A DNA stretch of 58,000 bases from Owenia fusiformis (lineage: Eukaryota; Annelida; Polychaeta; Sabellida; Oweniidae), in the NCBI GenBank assembly GCA_903813345.2, contig CAIIXF020000691.1, forward strand, positions 1 through 58,000. The letters run 5' to 3'. The translations under genes and the position numbers were made by a program. The notes beneath the pieces were generated by a model that did not search any database, had not been told where the DNA came from, and was given only the letters and a program-made list of their open reading frames with translations. Below are positions 1 to 9,400 of the stretch, piece after piece; the stretch's first letter is position 1; the number at the start of each line of letters is the position of its first letter.

Positions 1-160
1 GGTTCTGGTTTCTCTGGGGGAGTGGGGTCTTCGTCTTTAGATTTCTTACAGCAGATGACACACATTGCGAGGATGACAATCAATGCGATTAGGCTCGCTA
101 TTGCACAGATGACTATAATGACCGTTTGGTCGGTTGAGAGGCCACTTGGCGAACGTTTGG
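1..160 (-). CDS. Sushi-membrane protein exon 4: transmembrane segment (partial)
   Basis: The exon begins at 160 after a TTTTCAG acceptor and takes one base from the sushi exon to make an alanine codon. It encodes AKRSPSGLSTDQT, then a helix rich in I, V, A and L, then CVICCKKSKDEDPTPPEKPE. The CCKK cluster after the helix gives type I topology with the sushi domain outside. The exon runs off the left edge; its end is visible in copy 2 at 29883. Confidence 0.85.
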
Positions 161-3100
161 CTGAAAATATATACAATATAAAAACGTGTAATCCGAACAC
201 GTCTCTAATTTGAACACCTCTCAATGTGAACGCTTTTTGTCTCAATTTTATCATCTCCAATTCACTCGAATATAAAGAAATATTATAATGTGAACAATTG
301 CTAATACAAAAAGTTTTTGGCAGTAACAGTAGCGTTCGGATCAAATTGGGTTTACAGTACGTGGATTTCTAACATTGCGTCAATGTTTTATCAATTCAAA
401 ACCGCTCACTGACATGAAATTTCTGTTGACGTTTTCAATTATAGTACATTAAAAGCTTCGAAATGTGACATCCTACGTAATTGAAAAATGAAAGGAAAAT
501 GTCGTGACGATGCAGGATTTAGAGCCAAAATAAATAGCAAAGGGCCAATTTATTCAGAGGTCAAATCATTTCAATATCTTACAAAATAGGGCGAGCAATG
601 GCAGTATGACATATTTCAATAAATAAAATACATTTCTAGTAATTTTATACATAGATTTCATTTTGAAAATCATTTTGATTCAATTTTGAACAAATTCGAA
701 TAATGAAATCAAAATTACCTTTACAATTTTAAGAATCTAATTCATTTCATAATGCGTCATAGAACTGAATAATTAAGCAAGGCTGGCTATAAATTCCCTT
801 CCCCAGGATCATTTTTCCCACCCTTATTTAACTAACAGCAGGTAAAATAACTCCCGGATTAAAGTTCTTTGTAATTAAAATCCCATCACTGGGAAAATTA
901 CTCCGTGTGAAAATCCTCATCCTCCCCGCAATGGAGATGGGGGGGGGGTCCCTGCAAAGCGTCGAACGGTTCCTTACCTGTGCATGATGGCAGTGAAGGG
1001 CTCCATCTTCCTAGTACGCAAGTGACGACATCGGGTCCCTTTAAGTCATAGCCCGAGAGACATTGTAAACTGGCTACGTCACCATCGCCATATTCGCTAG
1101 TGTTTGCAAGCAACTTCAATGCATTGGATGAGATGAGCTGTGACAATGGTGTACAATCACCCTGAAAATGAAAAAATTAAAATCATGATGTTAAAATAGA
1201 CGTCGACCAAGTCTGTATTGTTATACGCGAGGGGATAAGTTTTAAATTGAACTATACAACTTGCGCACTTCTCAATTTTATATGATAATAACTTAATTTC
1301 ACTTTTTAGGGTACGATATCTTACGATTTATATTTGATAAATACAGAAAAAGGTTTATAGAAAACGAAGTTTATAAAGCTGACTCCACTGGCGGATCCCG
1401 AAGTTAAAGGGGGGGGGGTAACCTATCCAAGAGACTAAATATCTTGAGGATTCGGTCTATTGATCATCATGTCCCTCTTGTAGGAAAATACATTTTGTGC
1501 AGAAATTATCAATTTTAGGAAGAATCACATCCAAAAAATTAAACACTTAAACAATTCAATTAAGTAGTGAGGTACAATTAAATGCTATAAAAATTAACAC
1601 AGACTGATGTCAAATGGAAATAAAGCTAGGGGAAGTATGTATGTATGCAAATTAATTTACTCCATCGGCCATTTTGAATGGCACTTCCTTTGTACACAAA
1701 TATTTTTCAATCCAACATTTTAACATATATGTGCTATAATATGAATATTTTTATTCAAAAGTTCAAAAAATTCAGGATAGACGATGTAGTCAATGGGGGG
1801 AGGGGCAAATTTCAAATCCCTTATCGGGCTCATAATATTTTTCTTGGCCCACCAAAGGATCTGCAAGTGGAGTCTATTGATATAGAAAGTTCTCTATCTA
1901 TAATACATACACTTTACATACGGTTTGTATTTGTAATTGCAAAGATGGAGAGCCTGTAATTACTAATTTCAGTTATGACAGTTAAATGTTGGCAAGGTGT
2001 TTCTGACTAAGTCAGGGTGTTGTGGATTGTCAACGCTTCAAACACATTCATTAATATGATGATTATAATTAATAAAGATGCATAAAAAGAAAGTGAACAT
2101 ATTTCCAATGGTAGCTCCCGTGTTGTCTGGAAACTTTGAAAGAAAATTTGGAAAAATAGAAAGTGTGAAATATCAGAATTTCCTGGAGTTCCCATTGAAC
2201 TCCTACCAGATATTCTAAAAGAAGACAATGTAATGATACTTTCCTGAAAAAAGCAAGGAAATTGAAAAATGCCTTCATACTTAATTTTGTACCAGAAAAT
2301 AACATGTGCAGGTATCGCAATTTTTTACCAAAATGTTACTTTCCAGCTGAACCTTAAAGCTTTTATAGACGGAGAAAATTTGAGTATAGCTGCACTTGAA
2401 AAATGTCTATTCCCCAATGGTTGATGGCAAAGTGGAATGGGTAAACATAAAAACTACAGTTTGGGCAGTTATGGATCTGAAGTAAGGATTTCCCATGTTA
2501 AAATAAGAGAATTTCTAAGAAGCTATACATTATTCTTTATCCAACAGACTGAATGTCCTCATAATTCAGTCTATTGATCATCATGTCCCTCCTGAGGGAA
2601 AACAGGAAGTTTTGAGCACAAAATTACCAATTTTAGGAAGCTTCACGTCCGAAAAATAAACACAATAACAATAAGTAGTAAGGTACAATTAAGGTCAGGG
2701 TGCATGATGGGACATTTTCTGCATTCCTCAATTGAGTCACATGTTATTTTTCAAACAAGAATCACTCCTTCCCCACATTGTCTATATCTTCCAGTTTTGC
2801 ACAAAGAGTGCACTTATGTGCCTAGGAGAAGGATGTTTTGATAAAGTGTATAAAAAACGAGAAAATTCAGTGAAAAAAATCAGAAAATTTTCAGAAATTT
2901 TTTTCACTGAATTTTCTCATTTTTTATACATTTTACAAAACAAACCTTCTCACAAGGCTTTTCTAGGCACATAAGTGCACTCTTTGTGCAAACTTGGAAG
3001 ATGTAGACAATTTGGGGAAGGAGTTATTCTTGTTTGAAAAATAACATGTGACTCAATTGAGGAATGCAGAAAATTTCCCAACATGCACCCTGTCCTTAAA

Positions 3101-3430
3101 TGCTATGAAAAGTAAGACAGCATGTTGTCCAATGGAAATAAAGTTAGTTGAAGTAACAAATGTGCAAATTAATTTTACCCAATCGGCCATTTTGAATAGC
3201 ACTTCCTATGTAAACAAATATTTTGAATTACCAAACTTTAACATAGGTGGCTTATAGTCTGAATATATTCAGGCTAAATAGGATATAGTCTAAGATATGT
3301 ACCAATGACATTATTGGAAACTATGGTCTTTCAAACCATCATGGTTTGGAAATGGTGATAGAAAATCGACTTATTTAACCTTATTTCCAGGAAATATGAA
3401 CAAACTGTACACTTACCATTTTGTTTGCAT
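1..3430 (-). CDS. Sushi-domain type I membrane protein, copy 1 (3' end off window)
   Basis: Predicted exons in coding order are 3430-3417, 2243-2207, 1161-978 and 160 to beyond base 1. Phases join cleanly (2, 0, 1). The protein starts with a short hydrophobic leader (MQTKWKVSLHCLLLEYL). One sushi/CCP domain with four cysteines follows, then a linker, a transmembrane helix, and a CCKK stop-transfer boundary leading into a proline-rich cytoplasmic stretch. Sushi domains bind proteins or glycans outside the cell in complement, adhesion and receptor molecules. The last coding exon is missing because the window starts inside exon 4. It is seen in copy 2 at 29547-29322. The gene is divergent from the giant gene. 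The sushi and transmembrane exons are secure, but the two small 5' exons rest on splice signals and phase alone. I do not recognise a named orthologue. Confidence 0.7.
161..977 (-). other. Intron 3 of the sushi gene
   Basis: AT-rich intron bounded by GTAAGG at 977 and TTTTCAG next to 160. A G10 run sits near 941-950 just inside the donor side; the matching run in copy 2 has 13 G. No gene or recognisable element seen. Confidence 0.75.
978..1161 (-). CDS. Sushi-membrane protein exon 3: complete sushi/CCP domain
   Basis: A 184-base exon flanked by a CATTTTCAG acceptor and a CAG|GTAAGG donor. It encodes one whole sushi domain starting GDCTPLSQ, with LQCLSGYDLKGPDVVTC and RWSPSLPSC as the diagnostic parts (four cysteines, the Gly-Tyr of the core, and the Trp before Cys4). 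One exon per sushi domain is the usual arrangement in animals. Confidence 0.93.
1162..2206 (-). other. Intron 2 of the sushi gene
   Basis: Contains a G10 run near 1409-1418 (nine G in copy 2) and the first copy of a repeat of about 336 bp (about 1420-1755) that recurs at about 2530-3275. Nothing else recognised. Confidence 0.6.
1420..1755. repeat. Dispersed repeat, uninterrupted copy
   Basis: Matches about 2530-3275 at moderate identity over its whole length. Shared blocks include TCTATTGATCATCATGTCCC, AGGTACAATTAA and TCGGCCATTTTGAAT. This copy lacks the 403-bp foldback found in the other and so acts as an empty site. The repeat family is unknown. Confidence 0.75.
2207..2243 (-). CDS. Sushi-membrane protein exon 2: leader micro-exon
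   Basis: A 37-base candidate exon with a strong pyrimidine tract and acceptor (GCTTTTTTCAG) and a CTG|GTAGGA donor. Entering in phase 2 from exon 1 it encodes WKVSLHCLLLEYL and leaves in phase 0, exactly what the sushi exon needs. Together with MQTK this makes a short hydrophobic N-terminus that could be a signal peptide. The call rests on phase and splice sites only. Confidence 0.5.
2530..3275. repeat. Dispersed repeat, copy interrupted by a TTAA element
   Basis: Second copy of the repeat at 1420-1755, split by a 403-bp insertion. With the insertion removed, the two copies align end to end and the join restores AGGTACAATTAAATGCTAT, as in the uninterrupted copy. Confidence 0.75.
2689..3099. 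mobile_element. TTAA-flanked foldback MITE (piggyBac-like target site)
   Basis: The 403-bp element (2693-3095) is almost entirely a long inverted repeat. The left arm starts GGTCAGGGTGCATGATGGGA, and the right arm read in reverse starts GGACAGGGTGCATGTTGGGA. The arms stay nearly identical for about 190 bp to a centre near 2885. TTAA lies on both sides (2689-2692, 3096-3099), and the related empty site has a single TTAA. TTAA duplication is the signature of piggyBac-type transposases. No transposase is encoded, so the element is non-autonomous. Confidence 0.88.
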
Positions 3431-3610
3431 TCTATGTGCTCCAAACTCAATATAATCCACCTCCTGTCGAAATGTGCCGAACACTTCCTACACCAAATGC
3501 TGTGCCCCACGAACGTATCAGGTCTAAGTCGAACGTCCGAATGCAGGCATCATATTAGAAAACTAACTAAACCTAACTTCAAGCAGCTATGTCCGTGTGA
3601 AAGTACTAAC
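3417..3610 (-). CDS. Sushi-membrane protein exon 1: 5' UTR and start codon
   Basis: Candidate first exon ending AATG|GTAAGT, a strong donor at 3417. The start codon is at 3430-3428 and codes MQTK plus two bases. Upstream in the same exon a short ATGATG reading frame stops after nine codons. The 5' end is placed at about 3610 from a minus-strand TATATAAA at 3646-3639 and is approximate. Confidence 0.45.
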
Positions 3611-3760
3611 AACCTATATACACGTACGTCTAAGACAATTTATATATACTCCAGTTATAAATGTTTGAATAGCATGCATTCATAAGAGCTTTATGCGCAT
3701 GGTATTACTCGTTTAATAAGTCGGCTTATAAATAGCTCACTCTAGTTGTATATATACGGA
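3600..3760. promoter_or_regulatory. Divergent core promoter between sushi gene and giant gene
   Basis: A plus-strand TATAAATA sits at 3727-3734, followed about 160 bp later by a GAG|GTGAGT donor. A minus-strand TATATAAA sits at 3646-3639, followed about 220 bp later by an AATG|GTAAGT donor. The two TATA boxes are about 80 bp apart and point away from each other. A further TATATATA is at 3749-3756. Transcription starts are inferred. Confidence 0.45.
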
Positions 3761-3897
3761 GTGTACGTTTCTTTGCCACATCAGTGCCCACGGTGTGCTC
3801 GAACTAGTTTTAATCAACCACTAATTAAAATAACTGAGCCGTAAACACCAGTTGCTTATGAAGGGTGGTCAGATAGATGTCACATCGGATGTTAGAG
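3757..3897 (+). other. Giant gene 5' UTR exon 1
   Basis: Putative noncoding first exon, downstream of TATAAATA and ended by GTTAGAG|GTGAGT. It holds an upstream ATG at 3858 whose frame runs for 23 codons across the splice into exon 2 (starting MKGGQIDVTSDVR) and stops at 5379-5381. The 5' boundary is inferred. Confidence 0.4.
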
Positions 3898-4067
3898 GTG
3901 AGTATACTAAATACGTTTTTTACTTGTAAAATATGAATGTATTCGTTCATAATATAATCCTGCACAGTGTTCTTTTGATAACTAATTTTGAGGGTTAATC
4001 GACGCATAACCCGATTGTAAATGGACTAGACTAGCTGATAAAAAGTCAATTATTGGCGTGCAGCCTA

Positions 4068-4209
4068 ATGTCTTGGTCACATTTGCTCCGATTTTCACTA
4101 CGGCGCCCGGCCGATTGAGTATTTTGTTCAAACTTGAATACAATATTGAACAAAACACTCAATCGGGCGGGCGCCGGCCGATGGATCGGAACATATGTGA
4201 CCCAGGCAT
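4068..4209. mobile_element. GC-rich palindromic MITE, copy A
   Basis: Inverted termini ATGYCTTGGTCACATTTGC and reverse complement, with inner GC-rich arms (CGGCGCCCGGCCGATTGAGT) around an AT-rich loop containing TTGTTCAA and TTGAACAA. About 142 bp. Neighbouring elements share the same ends and arms. Flanking bases are compatible with a TA target duplication but do not prove it. Confidence 0.8.
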
Positions 4210-4243
4210 AATACAAGATCAAGAAATACACTTGACACATGTA

Positions 4244-4394
4244 ATGCCTTGGTCACATTTGCTCCGATTTTCACTACGGCGCCCGGCCGATTGAGTATTT
4301 TGTTCAAAATTGAAGACAATATTGAAAAAAACACTTAATCGGCCGGGCACCGGCCGATGGATCGGAGCATATGGGTCATATGTGACCAAGGCAT
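4244..4394. mobile_element. GC-rich palindromic MITE, copy B
   Basis: Same family as 4068-4209 and in the same orientation, only 34 bp downstream. It keeps both ends (ATGCCTTGGTCAC and GTGACCAAGGCAT) and carries an extra GGTCATAT near its right end. Confidence 0.8.
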
Positions 4395-4408
4395 AACGTA
4401 CATTAGTA

Positions 4409-4437
4409 ATGCCTGGGTCACATTTGCTCCGATCCAG
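4409..4437. mobile_element. MITE terminus fragment
   Basis: A 29-bp remnant of the same family, ATGCCTGGGTCACATTTGCT followed by CCGATCC. The rest of the element is absent. Confidence 0.65.
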
Positions 4438-5349
4438 TATTATCTTTTTCTCTATTTATAAATAAGCACAGATCGATTACCATGCCATCTTTATTAAACA
4501 ATTAGCCTATGCACAATATGATATACATTAAATACCTATATATTGAATTGTATTTAGCATTTACAGGTTTGATACGTGATCCAAAGGAAACTTGGTCAAA
4601 TTAATTGCCAAACTTATGAGGTGAAGTGCAAATTGATACATTTGAGGATTTCAATTTAGGTTTAGCTGTTCATCTATACACCTAAAGTGTAACGGATTGT
4701 GAAAATAGTGAAATGCAAAAGAAATATATAGAGTATTTTAATGTTAGTTTTAACAGTATATACTTGTGAAAACACTGGTATAGCGAGCCGTGAAAAGAAT
4801 GAGATATCGGTGTCAGTACACCTTGGACATTAATGACGTTTAGAGAGGTATGTAGTTACATCTGCGAATCAGAGGGAAGGGAATGGAAAAACCTATTGTC
4901 GAGGGCGAAAATATATTAAGGCCGAATATGTTTAGAGATATTGCAGTATGGACCTTCGGTTTTATCTTGGCTTAATCGATTAACAAAACACTATTTGGAT
5001 TTTGGATAGGCTAATTTGAAAGTCGGGTCATGTAAATGTAGTGTTTGGTGACATATAACAATAAATCGGTTTAAGGTGTTTAATCAAACGTATTCACCAA
5101 GGAAGGGAACCTCGTACTATTTCGAATACTTATTCAAATAGGTCAAATTTCCAAGAATGCAGGATATACATTAAGGATAGATGTCCTTGATACATTCTAG
5201 AATAAACCTGAATTAGAATGATCGTATACTTTCGTTTCTTTTCATATAAATGATCGCCATTTACAAAAAAACATTTTGATTGAACGAAAGGTATACAAAC
5301 CTATTCAGGCAACGCGAGAACAGAGGATCAAATCACGTTCATATTTCAG

Positions 5350-5382
5350 TGGTGACGCAGGCAAGGATTCAAAGACATTAAG
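5350..5382 (+). other. Giant gene 5' UTR exon 2
   Basis: A 33-base exon between CATATTTCAG and TTAAG|GTAAGT, both strong signals. The frame open from the upstream ATG at 3858 stops at 5379-5381, one base before the exon end. Confidence 0.5.
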
Positions 5383-5437
5383 GTAAGTTTGATATGCTTT
5401 AAAAGCTCCATTAATATACTTTCTTCTACTTTCTTCT

Positions 5438-5536
5438 ACATTTAACGTGAAGCGATGTCTAATAAGAATGATCGTTTTTATATCAATAGTTTCAGACGGC
5501 CTTAATATAGTTTCACCGTATTACTTTATTTTCTCG
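5438..5536. repeat. 99-bp direct repeat, left copy
   Basis: Appears identical to 5700-5798, from ACATTTAACGTGAAGCGATG to TTATTTTCTCG. The two copies flank a MITE-bearing segment of 163 bp. Confidence 0.9.
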
Positions 5537-5548
5537 GACCCTACTGTT

Positions 5549-5675
5549 TGGGTCACATATGCTCCGATCCATCGGCCGGCGCCCAGCCGATTGAGTGTTT
5601 TGTTCAATATTGTATTCAATTTTGAACAAAATATTCAACCGGTCGGGCGCCGTAGTGAAAATCGGAGCAAATGGC
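5549..5675. mobile_element. GC-rich palindromic MITE, inverted copy between 99-bp repeats
   Basis: Same family as 4068-4209 in the opposite order: the GATCCATCGGCCGGCGCC side comes first and the CGCCGTAGTGAAAATCGGAG side last. The outermost bases are eroded (GGGTCACATATG at the left, CGGAGCAAATGG at the right). Confidence 0.75.
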
Positions 5676-5699
5676 CTAGTATGTTTGAAAAATTATATT

Positions 5700-5798
5700 A
5701 CATTTAACGTGAAGCGATGTCTAATAAGAATGATCGTTTTTATATCAATAGTTTCAGACGGCCTTAATATAGTTTCACCGTATTACTTTATTTTCTCG
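5700..5798. repeat. 99-bp direct repeat, right copy
   Basis: Partner of 5438-5536 at a 262-bp offset with no difference seen by eye. The downstream flank (AACATTTCTAAAG) is unique. Confidence 0.9.
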
Positions 5799-6318
5799 AA
5801 CATTTCTAAAGTGGTGACATTGACATTTGCGCACACCCATTTGGGCAAACACGCTTAACGATATTGATTTGAAATTTTCGAGAATGTCACTTTGCTTTTT
5901 ATTCAAACAGATAGTTTTTATAAATTTGAATTCCAATAGAGTCTATAATCAAAAAGAATTTCTTCGAATCATCGCATCAAACATGTTTTGCGTGCTCATT
6001 TTTATTAATTAAATCGATTACATTTGCAGTTTTTGCTGCATCCGTGCAAGCATATCAGTGTGGTTGTCAACAACAGATATTCGTTTTAACCTGTAAATAA
6101 CCTTTATTTCATAGATAGAAATTATTCACAGGGGGGGGGGGATAAGTCTACTTTCCAAAGAAGCGGAATTGAGCAATTTTTTGTTATGCCTCAGTAAAAT
6201 GTCATGTCTGGATTCTCCCCAACACTTTCGCCCCGTCTGTTTAAGCGATGCAGACATTTGCGTTTTTCTATATCATTCGATAAGCAACCTTACGTCTAGT
6301 GCGTCTCTTTTTTTACAG

Positions 6319-6426
6319 AGTGTTGATTGAACCGTTGAACATGTAATTGGACCATGCAAGTCGAATTACGGTGGATTCTACTTGTGTTTCTTGCGCATTG
6401 TCAATGCTTGGTTACTGCACAGTCAG
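6319..6426 (+). CDS. Giant gene: signal-peptide exon
   Basis: Acceptor TTTTTTTACAG, donor TCAG|GTGAGT. The start at 6354 has A at -3 (GGACCATGC) and encodes [18 protein letters not shown] followed by LVTAQS, a typical secretory signal with a likely cut near TAQS. The exon leaves in phase 1. Seven bases separate the start from an upstream ATGTAA at 6341-6346. Confidence 0.88.
6341..6346 (+). promoter_or_regulatory. Start-stop upstream reading frame (ATG-TAA)
   Basis: A minimal upstream frame of one start and one stop codon, seven bases before the main ATG. Such start-stop elements can stall or recycle scanning ribosomes. Identical in copy 2 at 36269-36274. Confidence 0.5.
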
Positions 6427-9400
6427 GTGAGTTTATATTGTGAAAGAAGTGCCAAATATGAAATTAAATTCAAATCATCCAGATTAATGAATCTGAACCG
6501 AAAATCTAAGTCGTCAATAAAACATAATAAAATTTCAAAGGTACAGAGTGACTCCAAAAATTGTTACCAAGCTCAAATCGGGCGGGATATCGTTTTGTTT
6601 TCGTTTTAACAAGACATAACAATTACATTTTTGGATCAATTGTACAGCATTTAATGCGAACATGATATTAAAATCGATTCATTATAAACATGATTTGCAA
6701 AATTTTGTAGGTTTTTGACCCACCCTTTATATTGTGTTAATGTATCTTTATTTCTACACACCTGATTCTTTTGAGATGGAAATGCACACTTGGGTCACCA
6801 TATCCCCTCTTACTCGAATCGCGTTCTGGAATATCATCAATGGTTTAGATTCATTACCTATTTAGACCAAGGGCTTATTTAATACCCGGGACTTAGTTGT
6901 GTACCAAACGAAACGATAAACGACAGGACATCCGGGGCTTTGTTTGGTCTTCATTAGACAATGGTGCATGTTTATTGGCTAATTCAAATCGGATGCGGTA
7001 AAAAACCGAACGCCAATTTGCGAACGTTCCGGGTATTACGTTCGCCCTTGTTTAGACCCTGCCTGTAATGTAATACTACATAGTAATTTTGTTCATCCTT
7101 TATCCAGTCGAGACCCTGAAAAATATAAATGATCAAAAATGATACTTTGGTCAGATTATTATTATTATTATATCTTGGTTACCGCCATATTTGGCGAGCA
7201 ATACCTCATTGGTATATTCCGTATTTACGTATTTTACACTCGAAGATATAGCCAGAAACCCCTCCTTGGAGGAGCCCTGTGTTCTTTTATGTGCACAGGT
7301 ACACAGACATACAGGTACACACCACAGCCTTTTATACGAGTCGTGAACCACTCAGTCAAACACCCAGAATTACATAACGCACAAACAAACTTGTCTGAAC
7401 CGGGAATCGAACCCGGGGCCAAGCGATATTGGTAACCTTGACTCTCTCTGCCACTGAGCCATAGCGGGTGGACTAATAATAACAGATAATGTGCCTAGAA
7501 TGAACATTTGATTTCACTATATCAGGGTATAAAGTTGGGGTTAGGGAAACATAAACTTTTTAAATATGAGAAATAAATTGATACATGGTCCACTACACAC
7601 GATCGATAGACTAGATGCGAGTATAAATTATCTTGATTTACGTCATTAAAAATTCAAAATCCAAATCAACTTTGAAAACTTAATTTTCTTTGAAAATGTG
7701 ACTTCTTTGTCGGGGAGATTCCCCATGACTCCATGTTGTAAAATCACAAAAAATGAAATATTGTTCCTTTTATTGGCCATACATATATTTCGACTAAAAC
7801 TGATGAATATTCAAGTTAGGGGGAACTTTCTAATACCCTGCCATGTTATCTACCCCGAATCTGCCACCTGGTGAAGAATATTGTAACTACTTATTTGCAT
7901 CTGGGTAAATGTGAAGGTTAGTTGCTTAAAAAGATTGCCCTAGTCAATTGGTTGAATTATTCTGGATATACCATCCCCAAAAGGTTGCAAACGGAAGTAT
8001 TAATTGAATAGCATCGTCTTTCAAAGCCTTTCAATGTCCGAATCTCACATTTGTTCCTTAATTACTTTATCTCAGAAAGCTATAAAATCGGGTTGCCAAA
8101 CTTATGGAGGGAAGTGTATCTATGAAGATTCCGCAAGTCAGTAGATCAAAATATTCTGGACTCTAATGGAGAGTGTTTAATCAATCTTATTATATGTTTC
8201 TGATTCAATATATGTTTATATGTATAATAGGAACCCAAGAGACACTCACTGTTATAACAAAGGATGCAAACTACATACCTATTGACCAAGTAGATCTTAC
8301 TGGCAAGCTTGGACTTGTCTTCGAAGTAAAGGCATGTACATCGGCGTATATTGCGCTGTCGGCCATTTTTGGTGTTACCAACTCTCGAATGTACGAGATC
8401 TTGATATCAGGATGGTCAAACACAAAGTCTGTGATTCGTACTTGCAAACAAGGATGTACCCGAGCTGAATCGCCGACTGAAGGTCTTCTGAAATGCAATG
8501 AATTTGTGACATTTTGGATCGGATGGACAAATGGTGAGTTAAAGTTTAATGTTAACAGACAATAATCCTAATAAAGAAGTGAGCTTCCGTTGACCAATCA
8601 CAAGCGTTGGCTTAAATATAGACAGGAGCAATGAAACGAGGTACTGTTTTACTTTATATTCTTAATTACCCGTATGTATTAAATCGAGGTGTTCCGAATT
8701 GTAAATAGTTCTGGTAAATAGTGGAAATACATCTGGCGCTTGCGCATAGACGCAAAATACATTTTCGGTGTGTTCAATCATGTAGAAATGGGATAAATAT
8801 CACCGTTAGTCGACAAACTATCCGGTTAATCTATGCAAATAAATAGGTTAATCCGGTAGCTGTTAGTTGCATTCGCGAATACAAACTTAGATAGTAACCT
8901 GCTTATTAACGTATATTACTGCAACATTGTGATTTTTTAAAGAAAAGTGACAGTAAACATCTTATTTATACTTCATCAAGGTTATGTGCAAGCATAGTGA
9001 TGAGTTGTAAAAACTGAAGTTTTAAGATAGAATCACTCATGAATGATTATAATAGTGTGAGTAAGGTATGGCGAATTGGGATTTTGATATTGGTAAAAGT
9101 ATTACAATTAATTTATTACATACTTTATGTATTTAAGAATTACATCAAGTCAACAATTCATCTTATTCATTCAATATTAAGACACAGCTATTGATTTTTG
9201 TTTGCATCTTTGACATTGTCAAAATATTAAGTCTCTCGATAGGAAACATTGCTCTTGGAAAAGGTCGTGACTTAGGAATCAGCCACCTAGTAGAATGGGA
9301 ATCTTGATTACACGACGTCTGTTGCAGTCAGTGCATTAGATGGTGTCAACAGAACTCAGATATCATTACTATAATAGTCCAGCATTATATTTACTTCAAG

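Larger units (their letters stand above)
3898..5349 (+). other. Giant gene intron 1, MITE-rich
   Basis: Holds two complete and one partial copy of the GC-rich palindromic MITE (4068-4437) and one copy of a 25-bp dispersed motif (4605-4629). The only substitution seen between the two large copies is here (A at 3997, T at 33926). The rest is featureless AT-rich sequence. Confidence 0.6.
5383..6318 (+). other. Giant gene intron 2
   Basis: Contains a 99-bp direct repeat bracketing a MITE (5438-5798) and a G11 run near 6131-6141 that has ten G in copy 2. No gene seen. Confidence 0.6.
6427..8230 (+). other. Giant gene intron 3
   Basis: The longest intron of the gene. It holds a hAT-like MITE (6861-7058), a tRNA-derived SINE (7155-7472) and one copy of a 25-bp dispersed motif (8092-8118). 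No other exon with matching phase was found. Confidence 0.6.

Noticed and set aside
2007-2320. Two overlapping minus-strand frames of 73 and 83 codons
   Set aside because: Neither reads as a protein domain. Only a 37-base part with splice signals fits the sushi gene.
3825-4007. 60-codon minus-strand reading frame
   Set aside because: A single base difference removes it in copy 2, it has no splice or domain support, and it overlaps the proposed giant-gene 5' UTR exon.
4046-4334. Several short overlapping reading frames on both strands containing HRPAPARLSVLFNIVF-like and [12 protein letters not shown]-like peptides
   Set aside because: They are translations of the GC-rich palindromic MITE in different frames and recur only where that element does.
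7390-7472. tRNA gene on the minus strand
   Set aside because: A and B boxes are present, but the sequence continues into a SINE body and ATA tail and no convincing anticodon arm forms, so it is a retroposon head.
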